Source of the DNA: Chloroflexota bacterium
GTDB lineage: Bacteria > Chloroflexota > Limnocylindria > QHBO01
Assembly: GCA_005882055.1 (NCBI GenBank)
Contig: VBGQ01000112.1
Location: 1-9,603, forward strand
DNA: 9,603 bases
Direction: 5' to 3'
How positions within the stretch are numbered: position 1 is the first letter of the stretch; every line of letters starts with the position of its first letter. A program made the translations under genes and the position numbers. Below are positions 1-5,295 of this stretch, piece by piece. A model generated the notes under the pieces. It saw only the letters and a program-made list of their open reading frames with translations. It had not been told where the DNA came from and ran no database searches.

Positions 1-312
1 CACCTCGCGGCCCAGTGCGCGGAGAGCGGCGAAGAGCTGGACGTTGTCCGACGCCGGGCAGACCCGATCGTCCTCCGCCTGCAGCATGAGCAGCGGTGTG
101 TGGATTTTCGCGACGTTGCGCAACGGGGAGCTGGTCCACAGGCTGCGCAAGCCGTCCGCGGAGAGGGGATCGCCCAGTCCGGTCCGGCGCGAGTCGTAGA
201 TCCCGAAGTAGCACTCCGCCCAGGCCGTGACCTGGTTGGTCACCCCGTTCTCGCTGACCGCCGCCGCAAAGCGATCCGTGACCCCGACCAGCCAGTTCAC
301 CAGGAAACCGCC
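1..312 (-). pseudogene. 3' remainder of the S9 peptidase gene, shifted frame, continues beyond left edge
   Basis: Reading the minus strand from 312 downward in the frame offset from the upstream part gives an open stretch of 104 codons to the window edge. It starts with GGFLVNWLVG, the residues that directly follow the catalytic Ser in S9 peptidases, and continues with AAVSENGVTNQVTAW and LLMLQAEDDRVCP. The last motif holds the expected catalytic Asp (the EDDR..P region). The catalytic His would lie past the left edge. The fragment has no start of its own and clearly belongs to the same hydrolase domain that the upstream frame opens at HGGP. The joint between the two frames lies at about 312-315, in the GC-only run 309-320. 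It is listed separately because the two halves cannot be read as one protein in this sequence. Confidence 0.8.
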
Positions 313-1817
313 GCGGCGGCGTCCACCTCGCCCCACCGCGGGCCGAGCCCATCCACCCACGCGGCCCCGAATCCTGCCGAGCCGCGGATGTTGGGCCGCA
401 CGACGCGATACCCCGCTGACGTGAGCGCGATGACGTCGAGCGAGGCCCCGGGTGCCCACGAGCCGGTCGGTCCACCGTGGATGTCGATCAGGGTGGCGGG
501 TCGCTTGCGGCGGGCGGCGCGCGGGGAGTAGACCCAGGTCCGGATCGGCCCAGCCGGGCCGTACAGTTCGAGCTCCTCCAGGCGAGGGTTCGGGAAGCGT
601 CGCTGCCACGATGCGCCGTCCCGGGTGACCGGCTGCAGCCCGACGTTCACGACGGCCGATATCTCGCTCGCCGCTCGGTCCAGTTGGGCGTTGATCGTGA
701 TCGTGCCCCCGGCTGCCTGGAGCCCCGTCGCCACGACCCGCAGCGTGGGGGCGAGGAGCGGCTCGGGCTTCGCGTGGCCGGCGATCGGGAACCGCCACGG
801 GATCGACCGCCCGCGGATGCTGAGCAGCGCCACCACCGAGGTGTCGTCGAGCCAGAGCGGTCCCTCTACTTCCTCGGTGTGGTTGAGGTGGCTCCCGGCC
901 CAGACGCCGGCGGGCAGGTCGAGGCCGCCGCTCAGAGAGCGAGCGGCACCGGTCTCCGCGTCGATGATCCAGACCTCCGGCTGAGTGGCCTCAGGAGGGT
1001 CGGCGATGTCGGTGCCGAGCGCCGCGATCCATCGACCGTCCGGCGACCAGGCCGGCGCCGTCAGGTCGCCGCGCAGCCGTGCAAGCTCGCGCAGGCCGCC
1101 GTCCGCGCTCGCCACGAGAAAGATGGCGGTCTGCGGATTGACGGCCGCGTCAGGGCCAGGATCGGCGACGTACGCGATCCAGCCTCCGTCGGGTGACCAG
1201 CACGGGGATTCGACGTCGAAGTCCCCCTGGGTCAGCTGGCGAGCACGTGCGCCGGGACGGGCCGCCACGAGCCACAGGTGCGTTCGGCGGTCGCGGTAGC
1301 CATCGTCGTTGCGGAAGTCCATACGCGTGATGCGCCGGGCGGTCGGAGCGGGCGTTCCGCCGCCGCGCCGCCGCTGCTGGCCGACCAGGAAGCGCGCTTG
1401 CGGTGCGGGAGCGAGCAACGCCAGGCCGCGGGAATCCGGGCTCCAGCGGAGGCCCTCGACGCCGTGCGCCAGGCGGACCAGCGGGCGTGGCTCACCACCG
1501 GCGGCGTCGATGATCCAGGGCTGCGCGAGGCGCTCGTCCTCCGGGGCCGAGGGATCAGAGCTCGCACGAAGGAAGGCGATGGTCCGGCCGTTGGGGGCGA
1601 TGGCCGGACTGGTATCGCTCACCGCACCACTGGTCAGGCGACGCGCGCGGCCGCCTGAGGTCTGAACCCGCCAGAGGTGGCGGCGATAGCTCCCGGCGAC
1701 GACGCTGCGACGTTCGTACGCCAGCCACGCGCCGTCCGGCGCGAGGGCGTGGTCCTCGATGGCAACCTGCGCTCGAACGAGCTCGGTCGGGGTGACCTGC
1801 CCCAGTGCGACCCGCAT
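297..1817 (-). CDS. S9-family prolyl oligopeptidase/acylaminoacyl-peptidase-like protein, truncated by a frame break
   Basis: This is the N-terminal part of an S9-type serine peptidase, a cytoplasmic enzyme class that trims short peptides. Residues about 15-390 look like the beta-propeller: repeated blocks such as SPDGGWIAYVA, SPDGRWIAALG and SPDSRGLALLA followed by LW or WII strands. The alpha/beta-hydrolase domain then begins, with the oxyanion-type HGGP at residues 447-450 and the usual RPNIRGSAGFG and RWGEVDAA. The frame then ends at once in AAVSW-stop. The family continues for about 27 more residues to the nucleophile elbow (GxSxGGF), and here that stretch is missing, so the product as read lacks catalytic Ser, Asp and His. 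The remaining C-terminal coding sequence is in another frame just downstream. The ATG start overlaps the stop of the upstream ligase gene (TGATG), suggesting translational coupling; I see no clear Shine-Dalgarno. Family assignment is firm; the specific substrate is unknown. Either a pseudogene or an assembly error. Confidence 0.85.
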   Translation of the reverse strand: MRVALGQVTPTELVRAQVAIEDHALAPDGAWLAYERRSVVAGSYRRHLWRVQTSGGRARRLTSGAVSDTSPAIAPNGRTIAFLRASSDPSAPEDERLAQPWIIDAAGGEPRPLVRLAHGVEGLRWSPDSRGLALLAPAPQARFLVGQQRRRGGGTPAPTARRITRMDFRNDDGYRDRRTHLWLVAARPGARARQLTQGDFDVESPCWSPDGGWIAYVADPGPDAAVNPQTAIFLVASADGGLRELARLRGDLTAPAWSPDGRWIAALGTDIADPPEATQPEVWIIDAETGAARSLSGGLDLPAGVWAGSHLNHTEEVEGPLWLDDTSVVALLSIRGRSIPWRFPIAGHAKPEPLLAPTLRVVATGLQAAGGTITINAQLDRAASEISAVVNVGLQPVTRDGASWQRRFPNPRLEELELYGPAGPIRTWVYSPRAARRKRPATLIDIHGGPTGSWAPGASLDVIALTSAGYRVVRPNIRGSAGFGAAWVDGLGPRWGEVDAAAAVSW

Positions 1818-3589
1818 CAGGCGGAGAGGAGCAACCGAACGATGATGGCGCTGACGGCCATACCGATCGCCGCCGGAGCGAGCCCGCGACGAGCGCGCGA
1901 GGGCATCCGCGAGAAGGCGGGCATCAACGTCGCAGAGGCCAACGCCCCGCCCAGCCCCGCCGCCGCCGCGGTGAGCGCCTGCGCGAGCGGAGGTGAGAAG
2001 CCACCGGTTCGCACGTCAGGAGAGGCCGCGACCGCATAGAGGACCACCAGCAGGGCGGCGAACAGCGCGGAGCCCAGGGTTGCCGCCGCGGCCCACATCG
2101 GGCGCAGCTGGGTCGTACCGGTCAGCACCCCGCCCAGGACGAGGGCTCCCGCGATGATCCAGGTGCCCGGTTCCGGACGCGCAACCGTGACCGGCCGCCC
2201 AATGGCGAACCACCCGATCAGCAGGGCTGGCGCCAGTAACATGCCGGCGGCCGCGATCCAGGTGAGCGGGCGGCGCCAGTCCTCCGGATCCTCCGGGGGA
2301 ACCACGGTCCCGAGCCGCACGCTGACCGGAACGAGCTCATCCCCGTCGTCCGCCGTTGGACCACCTGGCCGCGTCTCCGCGGACACGAGCTCTCGCACCA
2401 TCCAGCCCGCCTGCGCCATCACCTCTCGCGGCACCTCTCGACGGCACAGCGCGGCGAGCGCGTGGAGCTCAGGCAGGGCCGCGGGTGTGTTCAGGTCGTC
2501 GTCCATGGCCGCGAGGAATCGGGTCCGGTGCTCGGCAACGGTCGGGTCGAGTGTCGAGGGATCAGCGAGAGCGGGAGCCAGCGGCTCGAACTCCTCCGCG
2601 ACGCGGCAGGCCCGGCGCAGCAGCGCCGCCTGGGTGGCCGAAGCCTCCAGATCGGTCTCCTCGAAATCGACCGCTTCGCGGTAGTGGTGGCTGACCACGT
2701 AGTGGCGGATGGCGTCGCCGGAGTAGGTCGCCAGCAGGTCGCGCACCAGCACCAGGTTGCCGAGCGACTTGCTCATCTTTTCGCCGTGGTAGCTGAGCAT
2801 GCCCGCGTGCAGCCAGTAGCGCACCCACGGCCGCAGTCCGCTGGCCGCTTCCGACTGTGCGATCTCCGCCTCGTGGTGGGGAAAGATGAGGTCCTGCCCG
2901 CCGCCGTGAATCTCGAACTGCGCGCCAAGGTAGGCCGTGCTCATCGCCGAACACTCGACGTGCCAGCCGGGCCGCCCGGGGCCCCACGGCGATTCCCACG
3001 ACGGCTCGTCGGGCGCCGAAGGCTGCCAGAGCACGAAGTCGAGTGGATCGCGCTTGCCGGGCATCTCCGGGAGGTTGCCGCGCTCGTTGGCGATCGGCAG
3101 CATCGCCTCGCGGGGAAGGTGCGAGAGCTCGCCGAACTGCGGGCGCGACGCGATCGAGTAGTAGACGTGCCCGTCGGCCGCGTACGCATTGCCATTGGCC
3201 AGCAGGCTGCGGATGAGCTCCTGCATCTGCGGAATGTGTTGCGTCGCGCGGGGGAGGCGGTCCGGCGGCAGCCAGTTGAGCGCGGCCATCTCTGCCAGGA
3301 AGGTAGTCAGGTGCCGGTTGCCCAGCTGGAGGTAGTCCTCGCCGAGCTCTCGGGCGCGTCGCAGCATGTCGTCGTCCACATCGGTCAGGTTCTGGACGTA
3401 GGTCACCTGGTAGCCGAGATATTCCAGGTACCGATGCAGGACGTCGAAGCTGACGTACGTGAAGGCGTGGCCCAGATGACCGGTGTCGTAGGGGGTCACG
3501 CCACAGACGTAGAGGCCCACTGGGCCGTCGCCAATCGGCTCGAACGGCACCTTCTGCCCGGTCCGCGAGTCGAGAAGGCGGAGGGTCAC
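1817..3589 (-). CDS. cysS: Cysteinyl-tRNA synthetase-like ligase (CysRS/MshC family) with C-terminal membrane domain
   Basis: Class I synthetase core that activates cysteine with ATP. Numbering from the GTG at 3589 (590 aa): zinc ligands C29 (VCGVTPYD), C213 (WHVECSAMS), H238 and E242 (FPHHEAE), HIGH-type HLGH at 38-41, TDVDD at 69-73 and KMSKS at 271-275 are all intact. E242 matches the fourth zinc ligand of true CysRS; CGVTPYD..HLGHA and the short core (about 420 aa) recall mycothiol ligase MshC. A helical DALR-like piece is present (AMDDDLNTPAAL, 361-372), but the usual final CysRS region (KDWxxAD..RD..L type) is absent. Instead an acidic linker leads to about five hydrophobic helices, near 443-464, 476-491, 498-522, 533-559 and 569-589. 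The GTG start is preferred over an ATG at 3682: it begins MTLRLLDSRTG, as the family does, and sits 7 nt after a -10 box. The stop overlaps the S9 start. The family is certain; whether it charges tRNA is open. Confidence 0.88.
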   Translation of the reverse strand: MTLRLLDSRTGQKVPFEPIGDGPVGLYVCGVTPYDTGHLGHAFTYVSFDVLHRYLEYLGYQVTYVQNLTDVDDDMLRRARELGEDYLQLGNRHLTTFLAEMAALNWLPPDRLPRATQHIPQMQELIRSLLANGNAYAADGHVYYSIASRPQFGELSHLPREAMLPIANERGNLPEMPGKRDPLDFVLWQPSAPDEPSWESPWGPGRPGWHVECSAMSTAYLGAQFEIHGGGQDLIFPHHEAEIAQSEAASGLRPWVRYWLHAGMLSYHGEKMSKSLGNLVLVRDLLATYSGDAIRHYVVSHHYREAVDFEETDLEASATQAALLRRACRVAEEFEPLAPALADPSTLDPTVAEHRTRFLAAMDDDLNTPAALPELHALAALCRREVPREVMAQAGWMVRELVSAETRPGGPTADDGDELVPVSVRLGTVVPPEDPEDWRRPLTWIAAAGMLLAPALLIGWFAIGRPVTVARPEPGTWIIAGALVLGGVLTGTTQLRPMWAAAATLGSALFAALLVVLYAVAASPDVRTGGFSPPLAQALTAAAAGLGGALASATLMPAFSRMPSRARRGLAPAAIGMAVSAIIVRLLLSA

Positions 3590-3596
3590 AGACCCG

Positions 3597-3602
3597 ATTC
3601 TA
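3597..3602 (-). promoter_or_regulatory. Leaderless-type -10 box of the CysRS-like gene
   Basis: TAGAAT on the minus strand ends 7 nt before the GTG start at 3589, so transcription would begin at or next to the start codon. No convincing -35 hexamer is visible 16-19 nt upstream. The fit to TANNNT at this distance supports the GTG as the start and argues against the two longer in-frame starts at 3616 and 3682. Confidence 0.55.
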
Positions 3603-3654
3603 GGTGGCCCAGGCATCGACGTCCGAGACGGGCTGTGGGTGTTGAGGGATGCCT

Positions 3655-3660
3655 TAGAAT
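3655..3660 (+). promoter_or_regulatory. Possible -10 box for the 35-aa membrane protein gene
   Basis: TAGAAT on the plus strand in the divergent intergenic region, about 70 nt before the ATG at 3730. No -35 of standard spacing is seen. If used, the transcript has a leader that includes the palindrome GGGGATCCCC at 3671-3680 and a GGAG ribosome-binding site, unlike the leaderless neighbours. Confidence 0.35.
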
Positions 3661-3670
3661 CCCGGCACCA

Positions 3671-3680
3671 GGGGATCCCC
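3671..3680. other. 10-bp perfect palindrome in the divergent intergenic region
   Basis: GGGGATCCCC is a perfect inverted repeat between the divergent ligase and small membrane protein genes, about 10 nt downstream of a plus-strand TAGAAT. It could be an operator half-site pair or chance in GC-rich DNA; nothing else in the window repeats it. Confidence 0.25.
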
Positions 3681-3729
3681 AACGTACCCAGGTGAGCTGC
3701 CTACCTCCGCCGTGCTTGGGAGCCGAGCC

Positions 3730-3837
3730 ATGTGGGAAGTCCTGCGCTGGATGATCGTGTTCGTGCTTGCCCTGCTGCTCATCGTGGCGGCCATCTACCT
3801 CGTGACCGGTCGGCCGCTGCCCATTCCCCAGTTCTGA
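3730..3837 (+). CDS. Small single-pass membrane protein (35 aa), unknown function
   Basis: A short reading frame in the gap between the ligase and the next minus-strand gene. It begins MWEVLRWM, continues as an uninterrupted hydrophobic stretch of Ile, Val, Leu and Ala over residues about 8-24, and ends in the short tail TGRPLPIPQF. This is the pattern of a one-helix membrane peptide with a brief polar C-terminus. A GGAG motif 7 nt before the ATG is a good Shine-Dalgarno, and a TAGAAT about 70 nt upstream could drive it. A 9-bp hairpin follows 10 nt after the stop. I do not recognise the family. It is divergent from the membrane-fused ligase, so a link between them is possible but unproven. 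The compact start signal plus clear helix make it better than a random frame. Confidence 0.55.
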   Translation: MWEVLRWMIVFVLALLLIVAAIYLVTGRPLPIPQF

Positions 3838-3847
3838 TCTGCTGCAC

Positions 3848-3871
3848 CGATGGCGGGCTGCGCCGCCATCG
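3848..3871. terminator. Hairpin between convergent genes, possible bidirectional terminator
   Basis: CGATGGCGG (3848-3856), a 6-nt loop and CCGCCATCG (3863-3871) form a perfect 9-bp stem in the 56-bp gap between the end of the 35-aa gene and the end of the convergent membrane protein gene. Position suits a terminator for both, but neither side has a T-run, so a classical intrinsic terminator is not shown. Confidence 0.45.
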
Positions 3872-3893
3872 CTGGCGCTGGCCCTGGGCCTGC

Positions 3894-4358
3894 TCAGAAT
3901 TCTGGCTTGGTGCTCATCAGGAAGCCGATGACGCCGGTCGCCAGCGCCATGGCATAGGCGAGCAGACGCTGCCGACGAGCTCCGCGGCGCCACGCCTCGG
4001 CATCGGCTGGGGTCCGCGGCTCACGCATCCCGAGCAGGCGCCGTAGGTTCGGTCTCGAGACGAGGCCCGCCACCAGCAGGTTGACGGCGTAGATACCGAG
4101 CGCCGCCAACAGCCACGGCTTGCGCAGGAGGTCAGGACCCAGCACCGCGAGCAGGCCGGCGCCGGTGATGGCCAGGCCGATCGCGATCACCACGCTCCCG
4201 GTTCCCTGCAGGCGCAGCAGGGGTGCGGCGAGCGGCCCCGGCCGCTGGTTGCCGTCCGCATAGCCGCCGCGCAGGAGGAACGGAAGCAGCAGGCTGGGAA
4301 GCAGCAGCGACAACGCCAGCATGATGTGCGCCACGAGCAGGATCGGGAACCAGGGCAT
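3894..4358 (-). CDS. Four-helix integral membrane protein, unknown function
   Basis: A 154-residue protein with four hydrophobic segments near residues 5-28, 53-74, 82-101 and 131-148. A basic, polar loop lies between helices 3 and 4 (SRPNLRRLLGMREP, then AWRRGARRQR), expected to face the cytoplasm. A His in the first helix (VAHIML) and the general layout recall small DUF2269-like membrane proteins, but the match is not strong enough to name. The ATG at 4358 lies 7 nt after the -10-like TAGGAT, a leaderless arrangement. It is divergent from the ornithine cyclodeaminase gene (42 bp between starts) and convergent with the 35-aa gene, so it is probably transcribed alone. No catalytic motif is visible. 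Confidence 0.75.
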   Translation of the reverse strand: MPWFPILLVAHIMLALSLLLPSLLLPFLLRGGYADGNQRPGPLAAPLLRLQGTGSVVIAIGLAITGAGLLAVLGPDLLRKPWLLAALGIYAVNLLVAGLVSRPNLRRLLGMREPRTPADAEAWRRGARRQRLLAYAMALATGVIGFLMSTKPEF

Positions 4359-4365
4359 CGAGGCG

Positions 4366-4371
4366 ATCCTA
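4366..4371 (-). promoter_or_regulatory. Leaderless-type -10 box of the four-helix membrane protein gene
   Basis: TAGGAT on the minus strand ends 7 nt before the ATG at 4358. It faces the plus-strand TAGACT at 4387-4392 within a 42-bp divergent region, so the two promoters are nearly back to back. No TTGACA-like -35 is seen. Confidence 0.5.
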
Positions 4372-4386
4372 GCCCACGGCCCGGTC

Positions 4387-4392
4387 TAGACT
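4387..4392 (+). promoter_or_regulatory. Leaderless-type -10 box of the ornithine cyclodeaminase-like gene
   Basis: TAGACT lies 8 nt before the ATG at 4401. There is no Shine-Dalgarno between them. This supports 4401 as the original start of the now broken gene. Confidence 0.45.
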
Positions 4393-4400
4393 CCGACCCG

Positions 4401-4556
4401 ATGAGCCAGCCGTGGGTGCCGACCTTCGACGGGGCGGCGATCCAGGACGCTGTGCTGGTCGCCGACCTGCTCGACGCGATCGAGGGCGCGTATCGGGACG
4501 TGGCGGCTGGTCGCGATCTCTCGCCGGTGCGCTCCCGGTTCGAGATCGCCGGTGGA
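4401..4556 (+). pseudogene. N-terminal fragment of the ornithine cyclodeaminase/mu-crystallin gene, out of frame with the rest
   Basis: From the ATG at 4401 the frame gives a typical family N-terminus: MSQPWVPTFDGAAI, then the helix DLLDAIEGAYRDVAAG and the substrate-binding-type Arg in LSPVRSRFEIAGG. After about residue 52 this frame loses all family resemblance and turns into Arg/Pro-rich shadow sequence. The family sequence resumes in the +1 frame at TRGLPTVQ, so about 27-30 residues normally lying between (the strand with MP and the GxK lysine) are missing and the frame is changed. The start is supported by TAGACT 8 nt upstream. Confidence 0.75.
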
Positions 4557-5295
4557 GACTCGCGGCCTCCCCACCGTGCAGGCGGTGGTGGTCTGGTTCG
4601 ACGCCGCGTCCGGCGAGCCGCGAGCGATCCTCGACGGCACCACGGTCACCGCCATGCGAACCGGCGCCGCCTCGGGAGTCGCTACCCGGTTGCTGGCACG
4701 CCCGGACGCTTCTGTCATGGCACTCTTCGGGACTGGCGCGCAGGCCGCCTGGCAGGTGCGCGCCGTGCTGGCGGCGCGACCCATTCGGGAGCTGCGGGTC
4801 TACGCCAGGAGGGAGGATCCGCGCGCGGCCTTCGTGGAACGGATGGCCACGGAGCTCGGTCCTGAGGTCGAGATCGTGGGCGTGCGCACACCTGCCGAGG
4901 CACTGCTCGGCGCGGACGTGGTGTGCTGCGCGACGACGTCGAGCGAGCCGATCTTCGACGCCGAGCTCGTGGAGCCTGGGACGCATGTCAACGGGATCGG
5001 GGCGTTCCGGCTCGAGATGGTCGAGATTCCCCCGGCGCTCTTCGCCCGCGCGACCCTGGTCGCGGTCGACTCTCGAGATGCCGCCCTCGCCGAGGCGGGC
5101 GACCTGGTGGCGGCGCTCCACGACGGCCACCTCGCCGAGGACGGCTACGTCGAGCTGGGCAGCGTCGATCCGAGCTGGGCGGAGACGCGCGACTCGCAGG
5201 CGATCACGGTCTTCAAGAGTGTGGGCCTCGCCATCCAGGATCTGGCGGCGGCCGAGCTGATCGCCGGCCGCCTCCTCGCGCGCAGGTTGGCCTAG
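4552..5295 (+). CDS. Ornithine cyclodeaminase/mu-crystallin family protein, main part, 5' disrupted
   Basis: This family holds NAD(P)-dependent enzymes such as ornithine cyclodeaminase, alanine dehydrogenase (archaeal type) and ketimine reductases. Visible marks are RGLPTVQ and LLDGTTVTAMRTGAASG near the start (the Arg of MRTGAAS is the conserved substrate-carboxylate residue), the Rossmann nucleotide-binding loop FGTGAQA, the second Rossmann element ADVVCCATTSSEPIF, HVNGIGAF, the family's late Asp in LVAVDSRDA, and VFKSVGLAIQDLAAA at the C-terminus. As read, the protein is 247 aa starting at a GTG inside the deletion joint, against 310-340 for the family; the first 52 residues are in the other frame. 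The product would keep most of the cofactor domain but miss the active-site lysine strand, so activity is doubtful. Substrate cannot be told. The stop codon is shared with the convergent SpoIID-domain gene. Confidence 0.85.
   Translation: METRGLPTVQAVVVWFDAASGEPRAILDGTTVTAMRTGAASGVATRLLARPDASVMALFGTGAQAAWQVRAVLAARPIRELRVYARREDPRAAFVERMATELGPEVEIVGVRTPAEALLGADVVCCATTSSEPIFDAELVEPGTHVNGIGAFRLEMVEIPPALFARATLVAVDSRDAALAEAGDLVAALHDGHLAEDGYVELGSVDPSWAETRDSQAITVFKSVGLAIQDLAAAELIAGRLLARRLA

Noticed and set aside
477..1196. 239-residue plus-strand open frame opposite the S9 peptidase
   Set aside because: Antisense shadow; Arg/Pro/Gly-rich with no recognisable motif, while the minus strand codes a clear beta-propeller.
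1817..3589. Calling the ligase MshC (mycothiol biosynthesis)
   Set aside because: CGVTPYD..HLGHA and core length fit, but the Glu zinc ligand (FPHHEAE) and EIAQSEAASG follow CysRS rather than the MshC pattern, and no mycothiol gene is nearby.
3590..3682. Upstream in-frame ATGs at 3682 and 3616 as starts for the ligase
   Set aside because: The extra 31 or 22 residues have no family counterpart and lie over the -10 box; the GTG at 3589 matches the usual N-terminus.
2462..3754. 430-residue plus-strand open frame opposite the CysRS-like gene
   Set aside because: It is the antisense shadow of a gene with full family motifs; the product is Arg/Val/Ala-rich, has no domain and arises from GC-rich codon structure.
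4369..5130. 253-residue minus-strand open frame opposite the ornithine cyclodeaminase-like gene
   Set aside because: Shadow of a clear Rossmann-fold gene; composition is His/Arg-rich low complexity.
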